64,000 bases of DNA from positions 878,134 to 942,133 of the forward strand of contig CM055618.1 of assembly GCA_029379385.1 (NCBI GenBank). Direction: 5' to 3'. A program made the translations under genes and the position numbers. The notes below the pieces were generated by a model. The model was not told the DNA's origin and did not search any database. It saw only the letters and a program-made list of their open reading frames with translations. This document shows positions 1 through 13,544 of the stretch, one piece after another. Source of the DNA: Quillaja saponaria (Eukaryota > Streptophyta > Magnoliopsida > Fabales > Quillajaceae). Position 1 is the first letter of the stretch. The number at the start of each line of letters is the position of its first letter.

Positions 1-3000
1 GCAAGGAGGAAACATTTCAAGAACCCAGCTTCCTAATTGTCCTGCTTTCAATGATTTTCGTGAACATCAAGAGTAGAGGAAGAAAGGAACTTGGCAAACC
101 CACTATTGTTTGTCCACTTCAAGTGAAGAAGGAAATTGGAGCACAAGAAAGTGTTGCACGATCAGAACAAGTAGAGCACAAGAAAAACAAGAACAAATCA
201 CACAAAGAGAATTCGGTTAGCAGAGAACAATAATAAACAGAAAGGCAAGGAGGGTTAGAACAAAGGAAGAGGAAGGAGGTGCCACCAATTTGTCTAAAGA
301 AGGCAACTAGCCCACCTACCAAAGGACCACAACTACTGCTCTACAAACAACATCAATTAAGGAGAAAAGGAATAAGGACCAACATTAACTGTTGCTGCCT
401 GGAACAAGCTGAACGGCAATGTGGATAGCAAGGAAAAAGAGAGAAAGAGACAAGCTGCAAAAGAGAAGTTATGGAACTCAGCTTGATGAGGGAATCCCGA
501 AAGCAAAACAGGGGAGAAGGAGCTAGGAGAGTCATGAAACAAGAAGAAAAATAAAAATAAAAATAACAAGCAAAAGAGTCTACAGTTAGCCAAGAGGAAA
601 AGAAAAAAAATATAAAAGATAAAGTGGTCAAAGTCAATTGATTAAGAAAATTTGTGATAGATATTAATCCTTAGTATTTAAATGAGTGTAGATATATATA
701 TATTCTGGTATTTACTTACTCTAATTTAATTTATTTATCAAATTAATATATTGACTTTACTTTACTTGAATCACAATTTTATTTACTTCCCAACAACAAA
801 TTTATACACCAAAATTTTAAATATAACCTAATATATAGGGGTATAACATATTTAATTATATCGCTATTTAATTAATTCGTTTACATATTTATTATTTTAA
901 AATAAATTTTTTTACATTATATCTAGAACTTGATTTTTCTTTATTAGGTTATAACAAGATTGTTCTTGAAGCGAAAATTCTTTTGCTTCAAAAAAGGAGG
1001 TCACATCTAAGGGAGGAGATTTTCAAGAACTCTTCTTGATCACAATCTCTCACAAGGTCGAATGTCACTTGTGTCTATTGTATTTTCATTAGCCTTGGCC
1101 GAATTCCTTTAGCTACAAATATATAGGTGGGCGGCTAGGGCTTAAGGACTTATATTCCTTTCTTGTTTAGAATTTCATTAAACTTAAAGCCCAAGGCTTA
1201 ATGCCCAAAGCTCTTTTAGCAATCTATAATCTCATTATGATTACAAATAGGCCTTTAGACTTATAGTGGTCTAAATCCAATTGAGATTCCAAATCCTTAG
1301 GATTTCTACTAGACTTTTCCTTAACATTCAAGAAAACAAGTCTTGCCATATATGTATAGATTACAATTACTTTTTTACCCTTATATGGTTGGAAGTTAAC
1401 TAGTAATTCCAAGATGCCATTAATCCCTCTAGGTTCTTAACTTTAGTCAATTAAAGAGTGTATCCTATTTGGTTCTCTCGTATGTTGGCAATAAATGTAA
1501 TTAGATACTTCCTAAGAAGTATGGTTAGATTAAAACACTTTTAATTTAACATTGGTTTGCTAAATTAACCAACTTAAATTTATAGATCAAGATTGACATC
1601 TAGCAATGTATTATGACCACCCAAGTACAAGCGAAGTTAAGATCATTGATAAAATATTTCAATGCTTGGTTACCGTGTAATTCAATCCGTTCATCAAACA
1701 TATCCCGAGATAGACATAGAGCATGAATTCTAGTGTCAACCCTATATTTGTCTAAATCCATTTGTATTTGAAACCAAGTTTACATTTTGTTCCTCAAAGA
1801 GATTAAAGAAAACTATTTTCTTAATCTCTTTCACTTTGCAAAGATTCCTAGACCAAGACATACTTATCTCAAGAGGTTGATGAATTCTTTGTCTATCGTT
1901 CATTTAGCTTTATATGCTTCACTACATGTCCAATGAATGCCCATGTATTATCCTTATTACAGGATGAAGGGAATGACATTGATACACAAATAAGGTAATA
2001 AGATGATCTTAAGTCAAATGATCACTTACACCACCAACACTTCAAGAACTTCTATTGACACGTGAGTAAAGACTTTACATGGTTTCTAGTGTTGGGTTAA
2101 TTCAATGTACCTATTTAAATAACAAGCACCCATATGCTTGTCTCATTATCTTCATGCTTGTAGTTTATGAGATCACTACTTTCTTTATAAGAGAATGACA
2201 TAATATATGCTAGTCTTGAAGAATCATTTATATCCCTATTCTTGATGATTCATTGACTATGAATACTTTTAGAATAATACTTTATGTATGTCATATCTCA
2301 CAATTATAATCAACATCATAATTATACGTACACAATATTTATTCTAAGGACTTTTTATATCATTGTACTAAATCTCATTTAAACTATTTAATAAAAAATG
2401 TATAATAAATATTATTACATGCATTAAATTCAAATAAAGTGTCATTACAGTTAACCATTGATTGACTTTTGGACATTAATACTAACAGTAGATACTAATT
2501 GGCTTAGAAGCTATTTGGTAGATTCAATATAGAATTTGTGATGAATGAGGAAGTATAGTTTTTGTACTTTTTGTATACCGTAGGGATGAATGTATATTTT
2601 CCTATGATGATTATTGCTTCGGTGATGAATATTCATGGATCTCAACGTTGCTTTAGGATGAATGTGTATTTTTCTATGTCGAGTGTTTATGAATCTGTAA
2701 ACTTTCGGATGAGTGTTGTTTATGTTATGAATGTCTATGGATTTGAATTATGTTTGGAACATAGTTACAGTGAATGAAGTACTAAAAGCAGGTTTATTTA
2801 TGTTGTGTTATTTTTATTTCAATAGGAGCATCTATGGAAAACCAGATAATTTGTTGAGAATGTGTCTTTCTAACCAAACATTGGAATGATAAAATATTTA
2901 CATTTCCAGTGTAATTTATGTCACTACTAAACTCCTTATATTCCATAAAACAATTTGAATTTTATGTGCATATTGTACTATCTTGGGACAAATTGGTTTA

Positions 3001-3280
3001 TAGTTTGTTGCTGCAACGGATAAGTTCGATCTTCTGAATTATTATTTTTAACCAATAGAAGTTTTTTAATCACTTTTTAGTTTTAATTTAACTGTCTCTT
3101 TTTACACAAGTCCACAACTTCAATTGAACCAAATAAAAAATAAAAATAAAAAGCTATGTTATGCACTTGAGCAACATTAACAAACAAGTCATAGCTTTTT
3201 AGTTTTGTCGGTAAGTTCAATCATCAATGCTTGATACTAGATAAAATCAATAAAATTATAAACTATAAAAAAATTAATTT
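1..3280. other. Gene-free AT-rich stretch, probably old repeats
   Basis: I see no supportable gene here. The first 640 bases are purine-rich on the plus strand, a composition resembling the purine-rich part of the long LTR near 59.7-60.1 kb, but I could not align the two by eye. From about 940 to 2500 the sequence has the look of a decayed retroelement non-coding region, without an LTR pair or primer site that I can identify. Short open frames here have no recognisable motif. Confidence 0.4.
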
Positions 3281-5845
3281 AAGAGTTGGGAAAAATCTTA
3301 GTGGTAAAAGATACTTTCGTTGAAATTCAATTTCTCACTGAGGTGCCCAAATTGAATCAATTAAACTTCGATTTAAATATTCAAGTAACCTGTTTCAAAC
3401 CCACCGTTTCAGCTTTCCATTTTAGACCTGGTGCTAATGTTGTAAACAATCATCAATTTTCCACAAACGTGGCAACTTGCTTACTCAGTCTTCATTTTCC
3501 AAAAGAACAAAAAGGGCAAGATCCTTGAATTATTACCTAAACAAACTTTTATAAATGAAAAGCCTTGATGATTATATTGAATATTGAATATAATAATAAA
3601 AAGCATAGTTTATTGTTTTTGAGTAAATAATGTCATATATTTTATTAGCTACCTATAAATTAGATAATAAGAAAAAATAATAATAATGATGGATTACAGC
3701 CAATTCTTTTGACGTCTCTATTTTCCCTCCACCGATTCAGTGCATACAACACAGCTTTTGACTCTTTTTCTCTGCAACTCAACAGTCCCAGAACCGAATG
3801 AAGAGCATCCAAAAATATTGAAGCAATTGCAGAAGATTTGATGATGAATTCACGTAAGCCCATCAATTATGACATACTTTTTTGTTTTCTGAATTTATTT
3901 ATTTATTTTTATTTAACTCTGCAAAACTACAACTGCAAGAAAGGCTCATAGTTATCTCATCTTCCGGATACTCATTATATTTTCTATCCAATTTGAAAAG
4001 AAAATCAAATTGCTGTTCTGTTTTCCTTCTCAACTTTTATGCTTTCCTTTCCTTTTTTTTTCTCTCTCTTCAGGTTTATCTGTCAGATATTTTAATTGGG
4101 ATTACAGATTCCAGTTGTTTGCAACTTGTAGTGTCCCTTCTTTTTTGCCCCAGCTGTCCAATTTGTAGCAAAGTAGTTGAGGATGGGACCAATTGACCCA
4201 TCCTGCACCTCCTTTGTGGATATTTCAGGATAACCCATCAACATCATCTACAATTTCTGTGTCTACCCTTGGTAAATTTCAACCCAATATTTGGGCTTTT
4301 TCTTAAACCTGAATTTCTTGTCTTTACAATTTTCACGAGTTCTCCATTGGGTATTATTTGAATAACTGGATGCTCCATTTCTGTTCTTATTAGGTTAATT
4401 ATGCTTTCTTAAAATCTAAAATTTTTTAAATTTGCTTATAGTGTAATAAACAACTTTAAATCTCAGAATACTTGACTAGTCTTCCACCTCGAGGGTTAGG
4501 TTTTTTACTTTCCTGTTAATACAATCATTAATGAATTTTTGTTGAAAGAAAATATTTACTGATTGCTGGTTGAAGTGTCAGGATCTTGATACTGGTGGTA
4601 GTGTGAACTTTTGGGTAGTCTTACACTTTCTGTACCATTGGCATCCCTTTTCAGTTTACCTTTTACATTTACATTTTTGGGAAAGTGAAAGCCTGCAAAT
4701 TATTTGGTGGGTAATTTGTACTCCAAGTACTACCTATACCTAATCAGTGGTTATAAAGAATTTTCAAAGTTTATGTTTTTGTTAAAATTCAGACTTTGAA
4801 ATGTTATTCAACTAAAAAGGAAAGTTTTAAATCACCAATCTTTTATTCTTTAATGGGATGTGGAGTTTCTGATATTTCTTTTCTGAAAAATGCAACCTTC
4901 CTTAACAGTCAGTTTGATGTTGATGCCTTCACTGAAAAAAACCTTGATTACGTTCATTCTTGTATTTTTGTGTAAAAAGTTTCAATTTTGAACTATTATT
5001 ATGGCTTGATTTTGTGAATTCACTGTCTGTCAAATGATGGGAAAAGAACAAAGTAGAAGGATGCTGGATACTTTATGTGAAAGTAATTTTTATAACAGTA
5101 CTAGTTGTAGGGGAAAGATAAATTTTTATTTTGTGGGCCTGTGTTGTTAGAACTGTTCTCATTAATAGTGCTATTGGAAAACTGGGTTTTTGTTTTGTTG
5201 GGATGGGAAAGAGCAATTTGAATGCTCTTGTTATCTATTAGAGACTTCTCGGCTTTTCTTCTTTGTTTATTTTCTTGGCAGTCTCTTTCATCCTCACAAT
5301 CCAAAGCCCTAATTTCCATTCTATTGTAATCACCATCCTGTTAATTTTCTTTTTTTTAAATTTCTCTTGCTTGAAAATTGGCATTTATGGCATCTGTGAT
5401 TTTATGGTTTTCAGATATTTCTCATGGTCTAACTGAACTAAGTTTCCTTTTCATTTATCAATAGGTCAGCAATTCACAAGAGTCCAAATTTTGAACGGTG
5501 GAGCAAATCACCATTGAAATCTTCACATACTTGTCTGGGTTTTGTTATTTCATTGGGGGTGGTCTCTGATTCAGCTTCCTTGGCATTTTCTGGTTCTTTT
5601 TGGCTCCTCATCTTGCTGAGTTCTATAATCTGAGACATCTTCTACCCATGATTTATGCTACAGTCCACCTTTAAACTTGATAGCCATTTCCACTAAGAAT
5701 AACTTAGATCCATGATCCCAAGCAAATAAATTAGTATATTCATGGTACAGGAGATGTATTTACCTAGACTATAGAGCTCTTAGATAGCAGAAGTTTTATG
5801 TTCTTCTTGGGAAAAATATAGTATAGCGGATTCCAGTAAGGATAA
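3281..5845. other. Upstream region and probable 5' leader of the MYB gene
   Basis: No coding sequence is recognised. Pyrimidine-rich tracts ending in AG occur near 4074 and 5464, and another ends near 5280; these could be acceptor sites of introns in the 5' untranslated leader. The sequence alone does not fix a transcription start, so the extent of the leader is unknown. The 80-codon open frame at 3286-3528 has no recognisable domain. Confidence 0.3.
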
Positions 5846-8220
5846 ATGACTGTGGATGAAGTGGGAAGTAGCTCTCCATGGAGCAGAGATCAAGATATAG
5901 CATTTGAAAATGCCCTGGCAACTTATCCGGAGGACTCTTCGGATCGATGGGAGAAGATTACAGAAGATGTACCGGGGAAAACTCTAGAAGAGATTAAACA
6001 TCACTATGAGCTCTTGGTTGATGATGTTAACCGGATTGAATCTGGTTGTGTGCCTCTGCCAGCCTATAATTCTTCTTCAGATGGTTCAACGAGCCATGCC
6101 GGTGAGGAAGGAAATGGTAAGAAGGGAGGTCATTTTGGGAACTATAACGGTGAGTCTAATCATGGGAGTAAGGGTTCAAGGTCAGATCAGGAAAGGCGAA
6201 AAGGAATTGCTTGGACAGAGGATGAGCACAGGTAAGCTTATCATCATACTCTTATATATGCTATCAGATGGCTCCTACAAGCTATACATGTTTCGTTAAA
6301 AGAATGGTTGCTTTTGAGTTTCTTTAATGAATTTTGTGTCTACTTTTATGTTGGCTTTTGAGATTAGTTTATATCTTACTATGTGGAACTTTTATCCTCA
6401 CAGTGTTATACTATAGTGGGTTACCTACATCATCATTATTTTTCAAAGTGGAACTGTAAAGCAACTGATTTCTGATCACTGTTAATTAAAATTGTTGCAA
6501 CTCTTCAGTTTTTCTGTCCAGTTATATACATGTGTCATGATGCTTTTTGCTAAACAATTACATCTAGTCATAGCATTTCTAAGGGTATATCACTGCAGCA
6601 TACTTGAACTGCGAACCTAACAGAAGAGAAAAACAGAGGAGAATGTTGAGCTAGTTTTAGGTTTAGTTTAAGTGAAGAGGGGGTGAACTAGGCAAAGAGA
6701 AAGGAGGGATGAGAGTCTCAATGCTAAGATAGGCTTAGGTTAAGTGGTTTCATGTGTTCATCTCGACCATATAACATTTTAAGCAACTGCATTATTTTAG
6801 TAATTTATCTGATGGTGTTTGGTGTAGTCCAGGTATCTTAAAGATTTTCTGTTATGTTAGTAAAATACGCCTTGAAAGAGTCATTTTCAAGTGAGTTTTG
6901 GCCTTAAGGAAGTTATTCCCCATTTCAAATCAATGTAGAGGTTGATTTACATGTTCAAGACATATGCAGCTTTTCAATGAAAAAAAGAAAAGAAAAAAAC
7001 ATACTTAAAGAAATGAATAGAGGGTGAAAAAAATAAAACAAGACACCTAGCAAAACAATAAAAGATAGAAGCACATCAAAATAAGTAAAAGATGGCAGTA
7101 AGCTAAACAGAACTGATAACCTTACCTTAGGATTGCTTGCCTCAAGGCTTTTTTTCTTTCCAATTTTCTCCGAACTTCTTGCGTGGTTCAAGTTTCCAGG
7201 TACCAATAAATGATTTGAATAGACTACTGGATTTAGTGGATTGAAAATTTTATAATAAAAAGAAACACAAGGAAAACTGGTGTTTTTCTAGTATGCTTCA
7301 TGTTTTCACATGCTCTTGCATTAATGTTTTGGATACAGCTTTGGGTTTCCCCTAAGTCTTGAGTCTTTGTCCGTTCTCATGTTCTTTTCCTTGTATCTCT
7401 TGCTGTCCGGTATCCTTTCTCTCTCTCTCTCGCTCTCAGTCCCTCTTTCTCCTGGTCTTTTGTTTAGTTCCTTATACTCCTGTATAGAAAGGTGCAATGT
7501 ACTAGGACTGGAACTAGGGCTATGGACATAAAGAGGAAGATATTTGATCCTTGAGAGTTGAGAACTAAAGAATAGATTCCCTCTATTTTTTTCCCTCTTC
7601 TGTTGAACTCTCCCCCGAATCTATTACCATGTGGTATGTGGAGCTTAAACTGGGTTTCCTACAAGAAATCTTTGAAAGTGCTAAGCTATACTATTAGGAT
7701 GCTATATATTAAGAGTTGTTGATAGAATCTGAGGTTATGAATATTTTAATGTTAATTGTAATTGAAAATTAGGATTTTATTGTAACATTTGGGTTGGCGA
7801 TTATGATTTAGGGATTAGGGTTATAATTGTGGACTTGAGGTAATTCAGAAATTGTTATTATTATAGGGGATTTATTATAATTATGCTTACTTTATCATTA
7901 AGTTAGGGTTATGAGGTGCCTATATAAATAGGTATCTTATGCAGTCTTTTCCTTAGATCAGACTATTGTGAATAGATCAGAGTTTTCGTGTTTATTGCCA
8001 TTGTGGCCCCCTTGCTCCTTTCTATCTCTCTAGTTTCCCTCTCTCCCCTATTTTAATCCCTCTCCTCCATTGGTGCTGCATCAGTAGTTATTTTTTCTTT
8101 GCTGATAATTGTTTGATTAGTTATCTTTGTTTGAGTAATGTTGTCCTTCATAGGCATCTCATTTAACTAATGCAAGGCATGTGTTTCACTGACAGAGGGA
8201 GGGGTGGTTTTTGTTTTTTT

Positions 8221-8251
<31 letters not shown>

Positions 8252-11178
8252 GGAGAGAGAGAGAGAGAGAGAGGACCAACCCTGCCTTTCGTATTAGTAA
8301 CCAAATTAATTTGGTTAGGCTTTTTCGTATTTATTGGGAGGAGGGTACTCCTCTCCTTATAAACCAACGTTAAGCTGCCCATACAACCAATGTAGGGCTA
8401 TTAGCCATACAACCAATGGCCCATAACATTACTATAGACTCTATGAGTGCTATAAATATAATGATTGCTACATAATTTTTCTCATGATGTGTACCCATAT
8501 GGTGTTACTAGCGGCCTGTTAGACTAGTAGGTGATTGTGATACAATGTAGAGCAATCATTGATGACTTCCATTTTATATAGGAAGGATATATTTTGAACC
8601 AGACAATTTCAGACTGTATATTGTTTATGGTGCTACAGTGACAGATGAATCTAACAAAAACAATAAACAGAACTCTTGGTCCAAGATAAGTGATCCCCGG
8701 TGGCTACAATTATAAATCTTAATCCTTTGTGGTTCTTAGAATGGGTCGGATTTTGAGCTGCACTCCGAATAATAATTGGAAAACTGAATGGTTCTGTAAA
8801 CTTGCATTTAAGCCAGAGGATTTGCTAGTTTTCCAAATGCATATACCTTGTCCTCCTTTTGTGCATATTTCCATGTAGAATGTGATGCCTGTTAATAAGA
8901 TGCTTCTTAAGGGAGGACAACTAATTATGAAGTAAATATTGAGATATGTATGAATTTTTCTTATGGGGCATGCTTGGGATCTCCTGAAGGCAGTGACTGA
9001 TTATCAAGTAAATACTAAGATATGGGTTAAGTTCGATATGGGGTTTGGTTGGCATCTCCTGAAGCAAGAAGTAGTCACTTCATTTAATAAGAAATTCTCT
9101 TATTCTTAGCATTAGGAAGATGCTGGTTGACTTTGGCTATGTTTCTCAGCTTTGATCTCTATGTTACCCCAATTTTCTGGAACTTTTTTATTATTTACAT
9201 ACACGTATTAAAACTTTTTTTTTTTGTCTATATTGTATCTCTGATAGTATGGAAGCAAATACTTACCCCTTCCATATTTTGGTTAAGATTCATCTCTAAG
9301 AATCTATACCATAAAAACCCAAGATAATTGTAAGTTGTAACTTCCTCAACAATTAGCCTTCTGATTCTAATCATATCAAGTTATGTTTCTTTGGGTACTT
9401 TTCACAGCATGAGTTCTTACTCATGTAACCCCTAGACTGCACATGATATTGCAGCTAAGGGTTGACTAGGAAATTATTCCTTTTGGAATCCTAATGTAAA
9501 ATTATAACACTGCAAGATCAAAGGCATCATTAGTTTTAGAAATAATTTTCCCTGATATTTTACTCATTAGTAATTTGTTCTATCTGAATGTTTGTCTTTA
9601 AGTTTAGTAGGTCAATGACTCGATGGTATTAATTTTAGTAATCTTGGTGGGTGCTGGATATAGGCTGCAAGTCTGCAACTTACTCAATCAGTTTTATTTT
9701 ATTCAAAATCTAGTTAATTACAGCCTTCAATTATATCAGATTCTGGCTTTGTTAGAGATTTTTTAATCCTTTTTACCCCATACTGCTATGGGTCATACTG
9801 CTGTGAGGTGACCCATGAAAATTTTCTATTGTTGCCTTAAATTAGTCGTGGAACTTCCATGCTACTTACAGGATAAATTCTATGAGCTTTCCCTTTGTTT
9901 CACTTTCCCTTTTAGATCTTAGTCTTATGACACTACATTTTAAGTCATAAATCTTGCTCCAGCATTCTCCGCCTACTTCTTAACTGCAGACACCAGGCAA
10001 CAGCAAGAATCGGTAGGGGCCTAATTATCTTCTACATCAAATACCATTATAATGCTTGAGTACACATAATTTACCGTTTATATGACCCCAACTGTGCAAC
10101 CTAGATATCCACATTTATCCCTTTCAAGATTCCTGTGACTATTGCTTAAATTTATTACCACATTACAGTCATTGGACTTGATCACTTTCGAGATGAATTT
10201 GACCACTAAACATTCAATCCTAGACCTAGTACCCCTCTTTGAATAAAAGAGTACAATTTCCTAAAGTCTTAAAATTAAACATTTTATTTCATTGTTATCA
10301 CAACTGACCCGAGCAATGCCAAGGTAATTTTTCAAGGTGCAACTGGTTCAATCATTGGCCCAATTATTGAAATACAACGTTTTCTAAGTAATTTTTATGT
10401 GTGGTGCTAATTAAGTGCACGCCTATTCATCTTCAATGCTAAAGACATATTACGTACCAGCTGCATCTATTGTCATAATTGGTATGATTGCTATCTATTG
10501 TAAGTTACAAATTGAGGATATGTGCTTGTAATGACAGGATATGGATTTTGGTTGCCATGGTGTTAATTTGATTCCCCCTTTTAGATTAGTTTTTTGTGTG
10601 TATTGGAGGGGAGGGGAGGGATGTTCACATACTTGCCTTCATTTGCTACAATTCCTCTTTAAGTATTTACATTATCTAATATGATGAACAGGTTATTTCT
10701 TCTTGGTTTGGATAAATATGGGAAAGGTGACTGGCGAAGTATATCCAGAAATTTTGTGGTGACAAGAACGCCTACACAAGTAGCAAGCCATGCTCAAAAA
10801 TACTTTATTCGTTTGAATTCAATGAACAAAGATAGGAGGAGATCCAGTATTCATGATATCACGAGTGTGGGCAATGGAGACATTTCGGCACCTCAAGGAC
10901 CAATTACAGGCCAAACAAATGGTTCTTCTGCTGGGAATTCAGCCGGCAAACCCACCAAACAACCCCCCCAAAGTGCAGCTGGTCCCCCAGGTGTGGGAAT
11001 GTATGCTGCTCCGACTATAGGGCAGCCTATAGGAGGACCACTTGTATCAGCAGTTGGCACCCCAGTAAATCTTCCCTCCCCAGCACATATGGCATATGGT
11101 GTCAGAGCACCGGTTCCTGGAGCGCCAATGAACATGGGTCCTATGCCATACCCAATGCAGCATGCTTCTCATAGGTGA
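5846..11178 (+). CDS. SRM1: SRM1/DIVARICATA-type MYB transcription factor (two exons)
   Basis: The CDS joins 5846-6231 to 10692-11178 and encodes 290 residues. The intron starts GTAAGC after the ..DEH codons and ends ACAG before [10 protein letters not shown], splitting an Arg codon. Two MYB/SANT-like repeats are visible. The first, at about residues 10-60, has spaced Trp residues in [12 protein letters not shown] and DRWEKI. The second, at about 119-167, reads [21 protein letters not shown] and the diagnostic SHAQKYF motif (161-167), followed by [10 protein letters not shown]. The C-terminal third is rich in Pro, Gly and Ala and ends in HASHR. Length, domain order and sequence match Arabidopsis SRM1 (MYBS-type), a nuclear regulator linked in that species to salt and ABA responses. 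That role is inferred by family here. The frame is clean and the start context follows a plausible leader, so I regard the gene as intact. Confidence 0.92.
7717..8069 (+). mobile_element. Putative solo or partial LTR in intron 1
   Basis: The segment begins TGTTGATAG and ends CTCCTCCA, with a good TATA box (CTATATAAATAGG) near 7918 placed as in a plant LTR. Directly after the proposed end lies TTGGTGCTGCATCAG, which resembles the primer-site start seen after some plant LTRs. I see no second LTR and no clean target duplication, so it may be a truncated LTR plus primer site rather than a true solo LTR. Confidence 0.35.
8214..8273 (+). repeat. Compound low-complexity tract T(n)G(n)(GA)n
   Basis: A run of 17 T is followed by about 23 G and then about ten GA units, with no interruption. 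It lies inside the MYB intron. Such tracts are hard to sequence, so the exact lengths may be unreliable. Open frames translated from it on both strands are artefacts. Confidence 0.9.
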
Positions 11179-13544
11179 TGGGCAGTTAGTATCAAAGTGT
11201 ACAAAGGACTGAAGACTACCTGGATTCTGTATCTCGATATAATTCTTTTGTCTTTCAGCCTAGATATGGTCATATGCAAGCACAAGTTTGGTGCTAAAAT
11301 CAAATCACCCAATCTCATGTCAATTTTTAAATAAGCCTTATTGGGTGAATGAAGTTAGTTTAGGCTATTGTTGAAGAGGTGACAGCCTCTTGGTAGGACA
11401 GCAATCTAGGGTCTATTTGTTTCATAGACATTTTAGTCATCAGCAGTGGAGGAATCCCGTTCCGAGGCGAAAAGTGTTATTTCAGTTTGTTGTAAAGTAC
11501 TTTTCATATTTCTCTTTTAAGGTAGCATATTTTAGCACAGAGCAAATATCCTTTGCTCTTCCTATAAATCACCGAGGGAGCTTATTTTCTTCTGCTGAGT
11601 GGTGGGTGATTGTTTTATGTGAATGCAGAACAAGGACTGAAGGACACTCCTGTTCTCCCTTTTCTTTATTGATACCAAATATTTGGGTACTAGAATTTCG
11701 GGAGACGCTGCTCAATCTGTCTGCAGATTACAGGAGAATTTTACAAAATGTTTTGTTGCTTCTCTTTTCATGTCAGCTATTTTTCACTTTGGAAAGCTTG
11801 TCGAAATTAAGTAGTCATCTGACTCAGTCCCATTAAGAAAGAAGAATAACTTGTTTCTCCATATGCATAACTAACACATTCCACGTAGTCCAACAAGAAT
11901 AATAGTTGTTTACTTGTAGCTTATGTTTACAATTTTGGAAAGTCTCGAGTCACAAAAAGAAGAGGAAAAATACACTTTCTGGGAGTGTGTCTTTATTTAC
12001 TACCACCAAAATCCTGAAACATCACTTGAGGATTTAAATTTCAGATTTTAGTTGACATGTTTCTTGTTGCTTGTTCCTTTTTCTTCTCTACAGATTAATG
12101 GACAAATTTACAGTTTGGTGTTTCAGACATCATCTTAGTGAAGTAACATGTAGGAAAAGGAGCTTATGTGGAAATGATTTGGCAATTCCCCTTTCCAAGA
12201 CAAGACCACTAAAGTATCCAATTGCAAATTTGCAGGTGACTGAGTCATGCATTTTATCCACAGCCAGCCTTGAATTTTAATTGGTCAATGCTGACATTGA
12301 CATTTAAGAAACAAGATTGGGTTTGGGGGAAAAGGAATGTAAAAAAAGGGGGCTGTGATTGTGTTCCAGATCAGCTTATGCCCCCTTGTTTCATCTGGTT
12401 ACCAACTTTGTAGGACTTTGTCTTTTCACCAAATGCATTTTCCAGCACTTTACATTCACTAAAGGCTGCTTGGTTTTTCTTACATTACTGCTCAAAAAAT
12501 CTAGAAACTTCATATAATTTCAGTTAGATATCTTGCGCACATCAGGTTTTGGAAATTATATAATCTCAAACATATGGAGAAAATAAAATAAAATTTATTT
12601 ATATATTCTAACACTATCCCACGTAATAGCTTAGGTTTGGTCCAACATATATTAATATAAATTTGCACATCATATATATATTTTAACAGTTTCATATAAA
12701 ATTGATATTCTTTCAGCTTTATTCAAGTTGAGCAATTGGAGTCTTGCATAGGTCAGTTACCAAACAACTATATTGTTAACTTAACGCGTCATTTGCAATT
12801 GCAACTACCTTTTTCTCTTTTCATTTTCTTATCTTATCTTGAGAGAATTTAGAGAAGGCTGGCATCAGAAAGTTGAAATGCCACCTCAAAAAGCTTCAAT
12901 GACTCATCCTCCCTCACATAAGCACTATTAGAAAAATAAAGTGGCCTTACATTACATGATACTTGTCATGTATTATAGAATTATAGAATATTTCTTTCCA
13001 CCAATTTAGTTTCAATAATGTAACTAACCTTTTTCCAAAATATTGTCTTGCAATATACTAATTAATAAATTGAACAAAATGAATCTCAATGCATTGAGCA
13101 AAAGTACTCCATGCAATTTACATTCTTTCTTTTTATATTGAGGCATCAAAATAATTAAGTCTAACCAACTTCAACTACATCTAAAGTTTTTGGTAATAGA
13201 TTTCAGAAAAGATTACTTGGATCTTATTACAATATCTTTTTTCCAAAAGCAACCAAACATGCCATCTTCTCAAAATCATTTCAATTTAACAGTTACCTTT
13301 TTAATAGTCCATGTCTGTGATCTGTGCCTTTAATGTTGTGGGTGATCCATGCATGACTCATGCAATCAAAAAGTTAAGATTCACCTTCTGTGTTTCCTTT
13401 CCTTAACATTTATATATATGCCAAAGCAGAACACAAGGATTGTCATCACCATCTCTTCCTTGTTTTCTTTTCTGATATCAGAAAACATTATTCTTCATCC
13501 CCTTCTTCCAAATTGACATATAGAAGTTAATAACAATATCAAAC
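11179..13544. other. 3' untranslated region of the MYB gene and intergenic DNA
   Basis: The region starts with the probable 3' UTR of the MYB gene, which may extend to about 11.8 kb. A 148-codon open frame at 11390-11836 lies in it but has no recognisable domain and no good coding character. From about 12.3 to 13.3 kb the sequence is AT-rich with no gene. The last 200 bases are the probable promoter of the GEM-like gene. Confidence 0.5.
13348..13419 (+). promoter_or_regulatory. Candidate promoter of GEM-like gene: RY/GCN4-like motifs and TATA
   Basis: A palindromic CATGCATG (13348-13355, containing the RY core CATGCA) overlaps TGACTCA (13354-13360, a GCN4/bZIP-type core). A TATATATAT stretch follows at 13411-13419. 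The TATA would place transcription start about 100 bases before the ATG at 13545. RY and TGACTCA cores are typical of seed-expressed or bZIP/B3-controlled genes, but each is short and may occur by chance. Confidence 0.4.

Larger units (their letters stand above)
6232..10691 (+). other. Large intron 1 of the MYB gene
   Basis: This 4.46-kb intron separates the two coding exons of the MYB gene. Donor GTAAGC and acceptor ACAG are clear, and the phase is consistent on both sides. It contains a candidate LTR fragment (7717-8069) and a T/G/GA low-complexity tract (8214-8273), both annotated separately. The rest holds no recognisable coding sequence. Small open frames at 6955-7206 and 9127-9327 show only AT-rich, hydrophobic-biased translation. 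Confidence 0.85.

Noticed and set aside
8167..8382. Overlapping frames on both strands with poly-Gly/Pro and Lys/Phe runs
   Set aside because: They come from the T/G/GA low-complexity tract inside an intron.
10893..11135. 80-codon minus-strand frame
   Set aside because: It is the reverse-strand shadow of the Gly/Pro/Ala-rich C-terminus of the MYB protein.
11390..11836. 148-codon plus-strand open frame after the MYB stop
   Set aside because: It lies in the probable 3' UTR, has no recognisable domain and a translation typical of chance (Phe/Leu/Ser-rich).
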